64,000 nucleotides of DNA from Tubiluchus corallicola (GCA_030141605.1 JAQGDQ010000059.1:248001-312000), one strand, 5' to 3'; numbered from the stretch's first letter, positions 24,599-39,390 are shown. Numbers and translations are program-made. Notes: generated by a model not told the origin, from the letters alone.

Positions 24599-27500
24599 AC
24601 GATTTATAGCTGTCATGTGCTGCCTCCTGAAGATCTCCTAATCCACCCCCATATCAGCAGTTAAATCTAAAACTGTGGAATTGTTCTCAACAAGCGTCTT
24701 GTAAAAAAATTAAATTTTAGAGTTTGTACATTTGAAAACAAAAATAAAGCAAAATCCTGTTTTTAAAATATTACATTTGCAATTACGAAACTTCATTGAT
24801 ATGATAAGTGATATTATACGTACAGCCTGTTAAACATGCTAGCTTTTTGTCTTAAAAACCTAGGTTTGCTATCCAAATTCGGCATTTTATTGAATAAAGT
24901 TGTTTATGGTGGCGTTTCATTATTTCCCTGCGCATAGTAAATTTTGTTTTATTGATAGCACGGTAGACTTTTTTAACTCTCAGTTAAGGCACAGTTTATA
25001 TAATAGTATTGCATACGTAATATTGCATATGTAATACTATTGTTTAAACTGCGGTTAAGGTGACACACAAACAAGATTGGTACTCGAACTGCAATCGTAC
25101 GTGTATCAAGTGCCATAAACATTCAACTTCAGTTGAATCAACTTTTTTGCACAGCTAACTAAACTGTAATCACATCCTCAAATTATGTTGACAAACAAAT
25201 AACACGCCCTTTAAATAAATAGTTGAAATATATTTCTATTATATGGCTGACACATATCAGCTTCAGTTTGGTAAACTTTGTGCTTCCACCTTCTACGCTA
25301 AAATCCTTGCTTTTTGCAATAGATAGATTGTAAAATTAATTAGAACAAGCTTGTCACTTGTTGTGAATCAAATGCTATGTCATGCGTAAACTAGCCACGG
25401 AGGACACAATAAATAAATCATTTTATGACAACAATAAAAATTAACTGTCTACACATTAAACTTGAACTACGGACTGCGGCACAGTTTATCACATCATAAC
25501 AAAAATTAACTTCATCAACCTGCAATATTTTGTACACGTTTAGCAACAATAGCTTTAAACTTGCTCAGAGCTGCCAGCAATTTACTGGAGCATAAACCAA
25601 ACAATTACTTGGTCAGTGTCCATGTTCTGCTGGTCACTTGACCTGTTAACTAGGTTTAACTGCTTGGGTGAAATAATTCGAGTAGACAAGTCATACAGCT
25701 AACGATGGATGACCTGCCTAATGTTAAAATTAGGCTTTTTCATGAGCAACTGCCACGAATAGCATAATGTCACGCCATACATTATACGCCTAGAATAGCA
25801 TTATATCCTGGTTATTTCAAGCATGCAACTAACAGGACGAGCGAAAGTGTAAATCGATGAATGATATTCGACATAAAAATCAATAATTAAGCCAGCGTTG
25901 CGTGTTGTATAAATGGATGTGACAGTGATGAAGATAAAGGTATGTCTAGCAAAGTATACTTGGCAACGAATATCGCACCACTAAGATCATCAAAGATCAA
26001 TGCTCAAGTCAGTTTTCCATTTCTTGCAAAACTCCATTCACAGAATCGATCCGCCTCTAGTAGAGCTTTATTTACAGAATACCATTAAAACAGGCGCTTT
26101 TAAATTTAATGTCACAATTCCTGCTTGTTGGCACGTGGCAAAAGTGATGAAGAATCTAGAATTCAAAACATGGAAATACATTAGACTAATTGCATTAACA
26201 TGTGATCAACTGTCACTCTTTGCAATCTGCCAAGCTATTCCTTTTAATGATAGTACGTTTTCCTTATTGGCCAATTTGTGACCAAACTAACTTCCATTAA
26301 TAACGATGACTGAATCATATCTAATTCAGTTACATTTTTAACAACCATGAGTTGTTATGTTGTACGTTTTTGCTTTTTTCAAAGTAGGGTTCAAATACAA
26401 CGAGAATTTCAAATGCAAGCAGTTGCCGATTTACGGCCAGATTTTGTTCCGATCGACTGACAGAATTTTTATGCTTCTGTCTTTACGAATCGGTCACTAA
26501 ACTCCAATTTTTGTAGCTCCCATTGCGTCACCTTGTTTTTATTTTCCGAGACTTTTTCACAATTAGGTATCCTAATCAGTTATTCGCTGCTCGAAGCAAA
26601 GGGATATTCTGTAGACACACATAAGTGAAATCTCTTGACGTGGCGTTTAGCTGGGGCTACAAAGACTGGCTAGAGTTTCACAAAACGATTTTAGTTTACT
26701 AACGAACGGTCAAAGCTGCAATGGTTTTCAGCTTCATAACAGATAATAGATCATTTACACGAAAATTATACATACGCACGCATTCACGCACTCACTGTTA
26801 CGTACACGCATGCATGCATCTACGCATGTACTTAACTCCATCTCACTAGGTATAAAACGCAGACAAAGCTTTTCTGTGAAAAAATAATCCAATTTTGGTG
26901 ATTAAAAATTTCCGTTACATAAAAGGTTTTTCCAGCTGACATTAATAACAATGCTGACAGCAAATTGTTGAAGGTCATTTGCCTGCCGGCGATTGAGTTT
27001 CAACCACATAACCTTGTTAGTAATATAGTGCAATGCTGTTCAAATCGAAGAGGTGAAAGTTCAGCATTCATTATTTATATGCTCCGCAAACGTATTACTG
27101 TCATTGAAATCATTATTGACTTTATTACGCACCGTCCATACGTAATAGTTCTACTGCTCACATTATTGATTTTTAGCTAGTTTATTTATTTACGCGTTTT
27201 TCAACTTTCATTTCATTTACTGTAATCATATTGCTTATTACTGTAGTATACACTAAATAGAAGTGCAAACTCACGCCCTCACAGGAGTCACTTTTTGGCA
27301 TTGTGTACCTTGCGAACCAAAAAGTAATGGGTCTCCAGGCTTTGTACAGACCTATCCCGTGTCAAGTTTAGTGATTACAGCTTCATCAGTCTTGATTTTA
27401 TCGAGCAGGTAAACGCAATGACAAGCACCCATACAACACGGTTAAAATCTTAACAGCAGCAACACCTGAAAAGACGCTGTTGTGCCATTTCAGCGGTTTT

Positions 27501-28620
27501 AACTTTGGACATGACGATTAGGTATTAGCAAGCACCCAAAAACATTATTTTGCAATTTTAGCTGAGGATGTAATGATCAGAATCTTAGCCAGAGCACATC
27601 GTCAGATAGACTTCATTTTACGTATAGCAGATTTTAAAACCATTTTACCTATAGCGGTTATTAATTTTGTGCAACCTTACGTGTAAATCTTATCTCACAT
27701 AAACAGTTGTATGCTGGGCTCTGCTCAGGTTGGCCAGCTGCAGTCACGTTGCGTCATCTAGCGAGCGGTTTTGTACATGACTTGAATTTATAATTATAAG
27801 TAATTCAACAGAATGCTGTACAATTATGGCATTTGGTATAGGCAGAGTTGTCTATCAATTATCCTAAGAAAAATGCCCTATGAAATACATTATGTATGTA
27901 TTTTTATTCTTATATATAAATATATATATATATATATATTTATAAATATATATGCATATAATTACGTAATAAAGGAAAGTGAAACATTATCTGTAACAGG
28001 TTTGCAGGTTTGAATAGTATTTTACAAAAAAATGTTTATTTGTAATAACAATTAGATGCAACAACAAAACAAAGAAACAAAGAAACCTACAGCTGTTTTT
28101 TCAAATGTAATCATAATTATTGATTATTTAAATTAATTTATAGGCTACTTGTTCTCATAATATCGATTACAACTTGCTCTGTTATGTTCCACGGGTTGCT
28201 TTTTCAATCATTGTCTCTCGGCTTACAAAACCGTTTAAACAGCTCGATTAATTGCGAGTCACATCCCGTAAAAAGTCTAATTTGTCCAACGAATCCTGAC
28301 AGGTGAATTCCACAAGATAATCACCAAAAGCAAATCTGCTTAGAAAACGGAAGTTTTAAGCCGAGATTAATACCCATTCTAATAGTATTTTACGCCTAGT
28401 GGATACGTGATGAAAATTCTGAGGACCGAATGACTGACCAGAAAATTGCATCAGGATGCACTAGGTAGTAAGCCCTCTACACTGTCATAGTAGCAATGTC
28501 ACTTCCTAGATCTTAGTGTCTGTGTTAATGTCTTTTACAATAACTGGTAAAAGTTTGACTACTCAATGCCTCCAAATATCTAGACATAACGAGCAACAAC
28601 TGTAGTAATATTGTTTCAAG
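24599..28620. other. Gene-poor stretch
   Basis: Contains an imperfect hairpin at 24991-25051 (arms CAGTTT…AATAGTATT…CATA). Otherwise it is AT-rich with no supported gene. A 93-codon plus frame at 26.0-26.28 kb has no recognisable family or splice context. Confidence 0.45.
24991..25051. repeat. Imperfect hairpin
   Basis: The left arm CAGTTTATATAATAGTATTG pairs with the right arm (reverse complement CAGTTTAAACAATAGTATTA) with a few mismatches, and both arms continue into CATA(C/T)G. Confidence 0.75.
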
Positions 28621-28732
28621 TCATCATCATCATCATCATCGTCATCATCGTCATCATTATGATAATCATCATTGTTATCAACATCATTTTCATCGTCATC
28701 GTCGTCGTCATCATCATCATCACGATCAATCA
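28621..28732. repeat. (ATC)n trinucleotide repeat, imperfect
   Basis: About 110 bp of ATC/GTC/ATT triplets. Confidence 0.9.
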
Positions 28733-30640
28733 ATTAATCGTTTCGTAACCATAATAACTTCATTTCCTTTTAAGACAAATACTAGGTTACTTCTGACTTA
28801 TATCTCGTCAATTTTATCTTTTTTACTTCACGAATGTACAAAGCCAACTTATAACATTGTTAACTATGTGAAAGCCGTTTATCAGTAACTATACAGTACA
28901 CTATAATTACGTTTGTTTAGATGCAATTAATCAAACACTATTTATTCACTATGACGTTTCGGAAGCATCTTAAAAGCCCCAACGGGACGAAAAAATGGAA
29001 GAGAAAGCTTTTAAAATATTTTCGCTTGGTGTTACCGCTCTAATGGTGGGGTTGGTGTTTCCAGTGCTGTTCTAATGTTGGTGTTTGTAGATTAGTTTTC
29101 TTTCTCTCAAGATAAAGACTAAGTTTTTAACGTTTTTTTTATCATTTGTCGTTGTTTTCTGTATTAATTATACTTCATGAGTACGAATAAATGGTATAAA
29201 AAATTTCATCAAGGTAAAGTGGATGGTACGTTTTAAAGCCACGAGGATTCTTCCGAAACGTAATGGTAAATACATGGTTTTGGACTGTTCTGCTGTTAAT
29301 CATGTTTTCATGGGAGATTTTGTGTTTTGAATCTTGCATTTTACATGTTCTACCTGTGGTTGAGCTTCGTGGGTTTCTATGTAAAAATTAACCGGATCTA
29401 TCCAACTCGAGGACTAGCTTTGTACGACACGCTAATTCTTGCATGTTAAAATGTGCAAGTCTAGATCGATCTTTTATGGTCACAGAGATAAAAATTCAAT
29501 TCTTAGGGCAATTCCCTGTAGGTTAAATTTAAATGTGACTTTCATGTTTCACCACTCCAATTTCCATGTGATTGTAGAATGGGCCAAGGCATACATGTCT
29601 GTTCACATCGGAGGTGGAAACGGAGGGGAAAATGTTTACACGCAACTACCTGCATTACATTTACAGCGTACTTCCATCTGACCCCACCATGACCCGCACC
29701 AAAAAGAAAAACACTTTTGTTAGTGCACTATCATACATGTACCGATCACAATAAAAAAAGCAAATTGCTACTTGTAAAATTATTTTATTAAATTAGAGGG
29801 TGCAGAGGGTGTGGAACTTTCATTAAGAAAAGTGCTCTAGCCTTGTTCAAATGTGCACACAATCCTTCCTCAAAAAAGATTAATGGAGAAGTATGCCAGA
29901 TGAACCGCATTGAGGTGGATTCTTGACACCCAACAGTGTAATGATCAAACTCGGTGTTGCTTAAATTTAATCGTTAATCACTCAGCTATTCCTTCTTCCC
30001 GAGGCTACAAATATATTTAAATTTAAAATATTTAAACTATAATCTTCCTAGAACTTTGTTATGCAATTGTGAAGTGAATTTAAGATCAATACAGAATACC
30101 ATTTATTGTATAAAATTTTATAGTGGACGAATTACAAGCACTAATATTCTAAATGATTTTTATTTTGTTTATTAATTAATGAAAGCCAAGCAATTTATAC
30201 GCCTCGTTAGCATCACGTCACACATGGCAGATAAATTGCTTATGTAAATTAATTGCGGCCATTTGTTTTGTAATTATAACGCAAACCCTTGCCCGTTAAT
30301 TTATTATCGTGTTGGGCGAAACTAATTTAGTTACCGTCTCTTTTAATGTTTTACATAAATTTTTATTATAATTTTTCTAACTTAACAATCATAGAGTCAG
30401 ACGCAAAACTTAGCCCAAACTCCAGAACTGTACTGTAGCGCATCTAGGACACTTATATGGAGCTACTAGAGATCTATGATTCACAGATTGAGAGGCTGAA
30501 GTCCTTCACTTTACTCCAGCCCTGGACCTAGCACTTAAAGGAAAGCTGCTGCTATGTTCAATTAGACAACGAAGGAGACCGTCTTGTAATTTTAAGGTTC
30601 TGCATTGTTGTGTTTCTTATTTAACCTAGAGTTGAATAAA
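28733..30640. other. Gene-free stretch
   Basis: AT-rich. An 80-codon plus frame at 29.44-29.68 kb is not recognisable. No RNA gene was found. Confidence 0.45.
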
Positions 30641-30800
30641 AACCCTGAGTTGAACCCTCGCTCAGCTGCTGACAAGTCTAAGCACTCTCTACCAGTCTAC
30701 CCTGGGTCGCTGCGCTACGCTCCCGCAAGGTCGCAAAATCTCGAACCTGCAGCTAAACTGAAGATGCTTTACCTGCTAACCTTTCTCCTTCCTAGCCAGT
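30641..30800 (-). mobile_element. Dimeric tRNA-like SINE remnant
   Basis: Reading the minus strand, two tRNA-like units follow each other. Unit 1 has GTTAGCAGGTAAAGC (A-box position) and AGGTTCGAGATT (B-box, 30737-30748). Unit 2 has TAGACTGGTAGAG (A-box, 30687-30699) and GGGTTCAACTCAGGG (B-box, 30643-30657). The A-to-B spacing fits a tRNA in both. The segment is clearly GC-richer than its surroundings. The body and tail beyond the second B-box are not resolved. The plus-strand frame over it is fortuitous. Confidence 0.5.
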
Positions 30801-32984
30801 GAATGATGAAACTAACTCAATTTCAACTCAGCCTTTGTTCAATTAGCCGTTATACGTGATTTTCTAATTAAAAAGGAAGTTTCTTTATGGAAAATTTCAA
30901 AAGAGGAGGATTCATTGACAACGAGATGCCTTTGTCGACACTGGGGATTGATATTTAGTGGTTTGATGCTGCGCGTACACTATTACAGCAGACCTTATCA
31001 AACGCTTTATGCGTCTTATTTTCTATTTCAGACATTTTTGTTATGACACATAGAATAAATAGCTCCTTAAAACATAGCTTCTTAAGCTACATGGTGAAAA
31101 TAATAAATGCGATAAGTATTATGAAAAAACAAGGAATGCGAAGGTTAAATATATGTATTAGTTTTATTGAGACGAGAACAATTATTATTATTATTCACGG
31201 TAATTATTGCTATTTGCATGTGCGTTAAATGAATTCATATATAAGAGCGGTCCTCCGGTCCTACGTCCTCAGCGACAGCCAGAAATGATAGCTGCATTAA
31301 CAATAGGCAATCAGCACTTGTAACTATTATTTCGTCTGAGAACAGCTGAGTGGAGAAGCAACATTAGCAGAAACTCTCGGCATCTTAGCGTTATATAATT
31401 GATTGCCACATTTTTCTGACTGTCTCTACAGAATTACTTTATTGCGCTTCAGATACGGGGTTAAAATTTTCCCAGCATCTCTCGAGTACCTGTATCAGGT
31501 TTAATGTAAGAAAGCAACTTGATGATGAAAACTGACTGTACGATTTGCTCTGTGTCAATATTGACTTTGCCAAAAGAACAAACAAATCTGAGCACAAATC
31601 AGTAGTGTGTAAAATGACCAAAGTTTCAATAGGCAGAAATTACCGATTTTTGTCGGCCTTTTTCTCTCAACCTGACAGTGACACGACGATACAAAGTTGG
31701 TACTCATAAACCAACCTTAATAATTTATAGCATGGGTAACTTTGCCACACCGAATACTTGATTCTAGAAATTCTGTTAAAGCACAATGTAGATATGCTCA
31801 CATTGGGAATAATACAGCAATATGGACACATTGAAAATTTGCAGCAGCTTCGAAAGTTTTAAATTCCAGAAAATTTTGGAGTGACTCCCAAAACCTGTGC
31901 CTAGGCATGCCGACGAAAACTTCAATATCTAAAGCTCAAAAACCCGCAGTATGAAATACTACAAACAAGTGTGTCCTTTCCATTTTCTGGTGCTTTATCT
32001 ATCAATAAAAAACGTACGCCTAAGCTACATCAACACATACTTCAACCGCGTGGGAGCGAAACTTTGTTTCTGCTCATATAAAGAAATAATTGCTCACAAT
32101 CATAATTTCGTTCCTCCTTTTTCTGATAGAACCAAGATCTTTTCCATTTTAGACACCTACCTAATCCTGCAATTAAATCAGGTGAAGGCATCACATTTTT
32201 ACGCTAAAAAACGCATTGTCAACAAGAAGCCTAACAATAGATCCTTTGTCTTCATTAGCAATTAATAAAACTTTAATATAAAACGATGAAATCAATATGT
32301 ACAGCGGGTCCCGTTGTAATAACATCCTCCGTTATCCTGTTGGCGGTAACATCAAAAGGACAAAATTGGATACTTTTGTTTACGGGAATGATCAAAGCTA
32401 GGTAAAGTGAATCATGGCTTCTATCTCATCGAATTAACTTTGCATGTTCATATCGCCAGTAAATTAAATGACGAGGGATTGATACAGCTGCGGTTCTAAT
32501 CAGATTCACAAATTAAATATCAGATGCGTGTGGCTGCATCAGTGTTAACACGTATGCATAACTAAAAATGAAAACTAGAGTTAGGATGTTGCCTTTAACC
32601 TGGCATCCACTTATTTATGATCTGATAATGTAGGCGCACAGTCCTACCAATAATTAAGCCTATTACCTGCAAGAAAGTACACTGCTCTGCCAACAGGCTT
32701 GTTATTCAGAAAATATGAATGCCTATGACTGGTAGTTGTGATGGTGTGAATATTATTTGGAAAATATCAGGATTAATCTCTATAAATTTCAGTAAAAGAA
32801 AAATAAAGCATAGTTCGCACCTGTCGAGTATCCCTTCAATAATTTTTGGCCTAAGCAAATGAGTTCGATATGTGATAACTTCTAAACGTGTAATGATTTC
32901 ATAATGCTTCTAGTAATTAATCTTTGTAATTATTTTAAAGAACCAACAACAACAAAAAAAAAGAAAAACGATATCTTACTTGCT
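30801..32984. other. Gene-free stretch
   Basis: AT-rich. The 104-codon plus frame at 31.95-32.27 kb has no recognisable domain or splice signals. Confidence 0.45.
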
Positions 32985-33330
32985 AATAATAATAATAATA
33001 ATAATAATGTGTATTATACGGGACTAGTGATACTGCTCAATTACACAATAATGAATTAGAGACCGGTCTAATACTCAACTTGAATAAGCTCGGTGGCCGC
33101 CTCTACCATGGACCATCACCACGTCTTAATCCATCCATCAAACTGCCTGGCGTACGATGCGTCCTATGCCAACCAAAGTGGGACTTTCCGGTTCCCTACC
33201 AGGTCCACACCAATCTAAACCAGCCAACTCGCTGAAACGACCACCACGTCGCCTCAACCACCTGAATGACGAGTAGGTTGCCTGGATCTTTTTGCCTGTA
33301 TGACTAGTAGGTCACTTAGCTTTCTCTAGG
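32985..33330 (-). mobile_element. Probable LINE 3' end with (ATT)n tail
   Basis: On the minus strand, a ~230-bp GC-richer block (33090-33320), unlike the local AT-rich DNA, is followed by about 80 bp of less GC-rich sequence. It then ends in a pure (ATT)n tail at 33008-32985. A microsatellite tail of this kind is typical of many non-LTR retrotransposon 3' ends. No intact frame or polymerase motif remains, so the assignment rests on layout and composition only. Confidence 0.4.
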
Positions 33331-34411
33331 CAATCACTTGAACAAGTCGAAGTGCACCAAATATTTACAGCTTTGCAAGAGTCTATGTACATCACTCGGT
33401 AAACCATATCAGTAATAGGTTAACAACATCAAATCAGTCAGGTTATTAGCAAGTTGCAGCAATCACCACATAATTCTAAGACGTATATACTTGAAAGTAT
33501 GTAAAAGTAAACAACTACAGTTATTGATAAGATGACGGGAGACGTCCGTCCATCTTGCCAGACCAAACCCAGAAAGATTAGTCAAATTTCCTGGAGTACG
33601 TGAATGTAGCTAAGCAATTCTGAACTTTTGCAAATCGACCAATCAAAAGCTAGAATTAAGCATAGTGTCTTGGGTCATATTCAGGCAAAAACTAAGCTCT
33701 ACAATACAGGTTATTTAACAGGAATTTTACATGCAGCAATAGGATAGGGCCAGACAAATATGACACTATATTAGCTAAAACACAAACGAGCGCTTCTGTT
33801 ACATTTTACCCGTTAAATTACTTGCATGTTGTATAATTAAACTCAAGATAATTAATTAAGGTCAACACCTAATTACCAGCTAACCGGAGCAAAAATGTGA
33901 TTGGGTATTGTTATAGCGAAGCAACATTGCAATAAAGAGTAACTGGAAAGCAATAAAGTTTTGCAATCTACAAGTAAGATTTGTACATCACAGTAATGTA
34001 GTATAAAGCTACTGTCAATAAACATCCGTTATAGTCTTTATTGGCAAGTTGTATTTACCTATACGTATATATGGTTTTAAAATCCCCGTCTAGAAGTCCT
34101 TCATATATGCATAAATTATATCTGAAACTATTAGTCAAACTCAGTGGTTTCAGTGTTATTCACTGGACTGGACAGGCTTTCGAAGTCTGGACGAAGAATG
34201 TAAAACTTGAGTTTATTAAACTCGTAATTAGTCCATGGGAACTAAGATTTTGTTGGTGTTATTTGCTCTGTTCGCAGGTACACCAGGTGTCCAAATTCGT
34301 AAGCCTTGTAGGCTAGAAACCAAGATCTTTGTAGAATAATTTAAGCTGAAATCAACAGTAGGTTAAAAAGCATAAAGAAATTTGAATTGAGTTTTGCATT
34401 TACTGCGACCT
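33331..34411. other. Gene-free stretch
   Basis: AT-rich, with no feature recognised. Confidence 0.45.
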
Positions 34412-34433
34412 GGGGGTTGCTGGGGGGGGGGGG
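34412..34433 (+). repeat. G-run with quadruplex potential
   Basis: Five G, a 5-nt spacer and twelve consecutive G. This is the only long G run in the window and is compatible with a G-quadruplex. Confidence 0.8.
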
Positions 34434-36557
34434 TGCCCTGCTTTCTAAGAAGTTTTTAAACTAATTAGACTAATCACGGTAGGTGTATACGTACCCTATT
34501 TCACTTGTTTAAAATATTTAGACTTTTAATGATTTGGAGGCTTATGTGAGCCCAGGAGTCTGCAGGCGCTTTTACACATGTGACTAGTGAGTATTTTCCA
34601 AGTAACCCGCTAGTGGAATTATATGGAAAGAAATGCAGGTGTTGTTTCCAGTGAGCATCACAATAGTTCTAGAGCGCCACCAGTGGAAAAACTGGCTTCA
34701 TTCTACATCTCAGAGGTAATAACAGGATATTCCGGGATTGATTCCATCCTGGATTTGTTTCCTGTTCCGCCATATTTAATACTTTGTATCAATAGTGGTT
34801 GTTGAGAGTAGCTATTAGGAGGCAGTGAGGTAATCTTTGACAATGAACTGTGCCTAATCTTCCGTCCCTTCTCGTTATCACAGCAGCTAGCTGCAGCTTA
34901 TTTCTATCCATCCAAGAAACCTGATCAGAATAATAATAATAGCTTAAGTGCTGCCATAACTTGCTAAAAATAGGTTAAATACGACGGAATAACAAAGAAA
35001 ATTAAATGTACGCCATAAACGGCCAATAAATGAATGTTTCTCCTGTATTGATTACATGTACATGTAATTATAAGTTACTGAAGGTAAGTGGTTGATGACA
35101 CTAGTGCTGGAAATATTGTTGTGGGAAGCACATGCTGCTGTCTACCGGCAAGGAAAATGAATAGCTGGAGACCCTTTACTTAAGGCAGCTACGACACTTG
35201 ATTAACTGCTCTGAAAGCCAAACAAGCTGTTGTACAGCCTGCGAGATTTGGCGTAATTATCACGTAATATTGAAGCCATAAAGGCTCGACAAACTGCCGT
35301 GAGACCTCGACCAACTGTCCCTGTAAACTTTCACGAGTTTCATCGCGAAGGGATGATCCAATCTTGAGGGCAGGAATCAGTTCTTAGAAAACAAATGGTT
35401 GCTTGTATCGGAGTCATTGATTACATGATTTATGGGACAATATTTACCTAAAACTAATTTTTCCAGGATTCGGAGGTAGATGAATTATCGTAATAATTAC
35501 TGTGCAAATTTAACTGTAAATGCTGCTGGTTTACAGCGCTTTTCAGCTTTTAAGCAGCTCTTCTATTACCTATTGCCTCCTCAGCAGAAAAATGACTGTG
35601 ACGGCTGCGACAAGTCAGGAATCTCATATTGATTTATTGGCACGCTGATCAAGGAACAGTGATGAAAATTTTATAGGAAGACCGTGAACATGTAACTCGC
35701 ATGACCGGAAAATTATGACTGTGTTGTAAAAACTAATGCACGCGCCGTGGGTTTCATCAATAAACGCCCAAGCAAGCAAACATCAGCAAGCAGGCTTCCG
35801 AACTCTCCACTGATTTCAACCTATTATTGAAGGATGCTAGGTGTATTATACAACCGCTCCGGTTATTACTGCCATCAATAGAGAGAACACTACATTCACT
35901 ACCAGTGATTGAACTTGTACATGGGAATTAATAAGTTGTACATTTGAAACTCGTAGAAACTGTTTACAATACACGTACAAGTATTATTTGACAAAATTAA
36001 CTTAGCCTGCTTGACTTGTCGGTGCATTATGGTAGCTAATGCGTTTTATTATACAGTACATGGTCCATTATTCCAGTTCACCCCAACTAGATTTAACTGC
36101 TGATTTTGTTAGCAAAATTTAGCGAGAATTTCTTTTGCGTTTCGCTTCATAAGACCCATTTAGATACATCTTGTTATTTACATGTACAACACATTTATAT
36201 ACCTACTACATGACAATAGCATTTATGTAGTGCACAGCTATATTTTAATCAAATAGGCTTAATTTTAATTTCAAGCCATAAACTGATAATACAAAAATTC
36301 TGCAAAAATAATTATTAGCCCTGCATACAGGGCAGTTAATGGAGAAAATTCGGATTCCAAAATGTCTCATTTTTATTTTACGGAAATCCCTATAGGATTG
36401 TCAAGAATATTATTGAATGCATTTAAAACATGGAAACTAAAGCAACGACGAAATTGTAGGTCCCATGATTCTTACATTTGACACACGGGGAGCGTCATGT
36501 TTGGCACAAAATCTTTTTTACAAATTTAATTAGAAAATTCTCATTGGCCATAATGGC
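34434..36557. other. Gene-free stretch
   Basis: AT-rich. A CTGAAG|GTAAGT at 35.08 kb has no convincing open exon in front of it. Confidence 0.45.
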
Positions 36558-37290
36558 ATGAAAAAATATTACTTTCCCGGGCGTGCTTATATTAGTCAAA
36601 CAAGGTCAAACACTTTTCAAGTCCAAATTTCGTTCAGGAAAGTTTACACACTTCACAAAAACATACTGCAGCAAATGGTATTTGACACTAGAATCATTGC
36701 AGGCCATCGCCCAAGTTCCCGCCCATCACCTAGCATCTATATCCGACATTTTCCGGAACAAAATCTGCCTCTACATAAAACTTTAGTTGCGATTGTTCGA
36801 ATTCTAGATGCTTCCTCCCTAATATTTTTTCGGTAAAATATTTTTATCAATGTAGTGTTGCCAGTAGATGATCAGTCACTCCAATTCCTCGCAACGGGCT
36901 CGATTTATTTTCTGCCACTTTGGGGCATTATTTGGAATTCCGACCTTAACCGACTCCAGGATCATTGCATGGCACCACCCAGTTTTCTCAAATTACGTAG
37001 CACCTATACCTCATACTTCGCGGGCAACACCTGCTTCTTTAACACCCTTCATCCCCGAGGAAATAATTTTTTGTTTACTTTGGGTCGTCAGCAGCTAACA
37101 GGGCCACTCTAATTCTTCGCAGTGAGCTGATTCGGATCTTCCTACTTTGCCCACCAATTCTTTATGGCTATGCAGCTATTGCCTATTGAGGTTACTGTCT
37201 GTTTGCCGCTGTTCCGGATATGTCTACTGGATGATCATTGACTTGACCAACATCTTCTCCCAAGGTTACCTCATATCAGCCTCATTCTGC
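36558..37290 (+). other. C-rich, coding-like but unassigned block
   Basis: About 700 bp with raised C content on the plus strand and four medium open frames that replace each other (36558-36836 and 36583-36786; 36855-37112 and 36868-37098). The frames lack splice sites and I recognise no domain. It could be a decayed transposon gene broken by frameshifts. A tyrosine-recombinase-type element is one possibility I considered, but no catalytic residues can be shown. Confidence 0.25.
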
Positions 37291-37717
37291 CTTACATTGA
37301 TCTACAAGTGATGCATGTATAACTGGTTCAAACTCAAGTTGAGGGCAGACAACAAACGCATAAAGGTGTAGTCCCCAGACGGACTAAACAAGGGAACCTA
37401 AAATATGGTAACCATATCTAATAATTTCGGTGTTTAGTTAGGCTAGAAGTACAATTCTTTTCACGCATTTTTGCACGATGTTAATTAAATATTAGGCTGA
37501 ATTTGGGAATAACTCAAACAACTATTTTGACGGCTCCAACAGTAACATCTAGGTACCTCAGAGATAAGAATTTACCTCATTCGACAATGGCTTCGTAACA
37601 AGCAAATGTTATTAGCGATTTCTTCTTGCATGTAACAGTGTTTTCCACTATAGCAGCGCATTATAAGATAAATTGCCTAGATAAATTAACGCAAGAAATC
37701 GAACAATTATTTAATCG
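37291..37717. other. Gene-free stretch
   Basis: Nothing recognised. Confidence 0.4.
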
Positions 37718-37800
37718 TTGGGTTCGAACCCAAATCATCTGAATTCAGGGCGACTATGATAATTCTTTTCAGCGGATAGAAACCTCAGTTTCCGAGACTC
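37718..37800 (-). mobile_element. tRNA-derived fragment with palindromic B-box
   Basis: TTGGGTTCGAACCCAA is a perfect 16-bp palindrome containing a B-box-like GGTTCGAACCC. On the minus strand it is preceded by GTCGCCCTGAATTCAGATGA, in the place of an anticodon/variable region. It shares TGATTTGGGTT with the SINE-like element at 55.3 kb. Probably the 3' half of a tRNA-like head. Confidence 0.4.
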
Positions 37801-38828
37801 AAACATTTTTAGCAGAAGGCCAGTTACAACAGTTTACATAGAGCTATAATAGGCTCTACCACTGTAAGTTTATTAAACGACAAGCAATGCGCTGATAGAA
37901 TTACGAACAATGTGTGGCAAGATATACAAAACGAAACAATGGTTTACATGCATAAGAGCACGAAAAGTTTTTGTATGACACAATGACTGTATCTGAGTGA
38001 AATAAATTAGAAAGACTGAAAAGGCTTGGGAAATGGCAAACGGCCATTTCTTTCAAGTGCTTAATCAAATCTGTAAAGAATCCTTATACTGAGACGACGA
38101 GCACCTACACTTGAGTTGAAGCACTGAGCATCAGCTGATGTATTATTGGCTATTCAACAAGCGTTAGAGTGAATAATAACAGTCAAAGCTGCTCGGGTGT
38201 ATGCTGCATGCATGAGTGTCACATTATATGTATGGATCGTGGCAAGCGATGACACTTGGGAATGTCATTGAGGGATTTGTGAAGATGGATGAGTGACTCG
38301 CCTTTCATCAATTCCGCCGAAGTGTCATGAAGGAAGTTTCATTGGAATCCTTCTGCGGCTAATAGCTGGGAATAGGTCCATATAGATCAAAACGCAGTGC
38401 AATAAATAAATAAATTAGTTACTAAATAAAAATGTATTTTCATAAGAATCTCATACGTTTAGAAAGTTTCTAAAAACGTTCTTTTTCATCTAAGAATGTT
38501 GCTGTTAAGATGTGTTTAATTTACGTATTGCTGTGTGTAAAAAAGCAATAAACATAATGACAAGTTGCCAGAGCCCTGCAATTAGAGTTCGTATGTTCTG
38601 GCACTTGTACTACAAGCTGTAAGAGTAGCAATGACACTGATTCGCGCCATTTTATAACACAAACCCAAAACGTATCTATCGCAACAGAGAAAATGTTAAG
38701 GCAGGAACGGGATGCCACAGTAGATAAATGTCAGCCGTAGTTGAAGCAGAAACACAAAAAGGCAGTTGAAAGTTGAAAACAGGTGCAAAAAACATCAATA
38801 CACCTGAGTAGAACTTACTATTGTCGTC
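37801..38828. other. Gene-free stretch
   Basis: AT-rich, with no feature recognised. Confidence 0.4.
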
Positions 38829-38868
38829 GTGAACAACAACAGCAACAGTAACAACAACAACAAAAATA
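38829..38868. repeat. (AAC)n imperfect repeat
   Basis: About 40 bp of AAC triplets with AGC and AGT interruptions. Confidence 0.85.
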
Positions 38869-39390
38869 ACCGTGATAGTGATGACGACAACGCAATTGCA
38901 GTACGACAATCGTCAGTTAGCCGTGTTCATGCCTTTTTGCAACAGCAGTAAAAAACAGTGACTGAATTGAACAAACAGGGGAAGCCAAGATTGCAGTTAC
39001 ACGTTTGAAAATAATTAAATTCGCAGCACGTATAGCAAGACACTGCCGGAAATTGTCAGCCGATTTTGAAATGGAACAAAATTGCAACATTCGCACGGTT
39101 TTAATTAAGTCCAAGTTACCTCATCACACAAAGGTGCTGAAGCCGGGGCCTGAATACGTGCTAGCTGAGTTTAGCTCGGAAAATTGTGAGGAAAAAATTC
39201 AGGATTTTCTGATTTGTGATGAATAAAATCGCAAAACAAATTAATAAACAAATATGACAGTTAGAACTAATAGCGAAAATCGATATCGTACACAATTAAT
39301 TAATTATACTGGAAAATAGGTTGTCAGACGACAGTTTATAATAGACTATTTTCCAATATACACTATAATGAATTTATGCGAATTATAAAA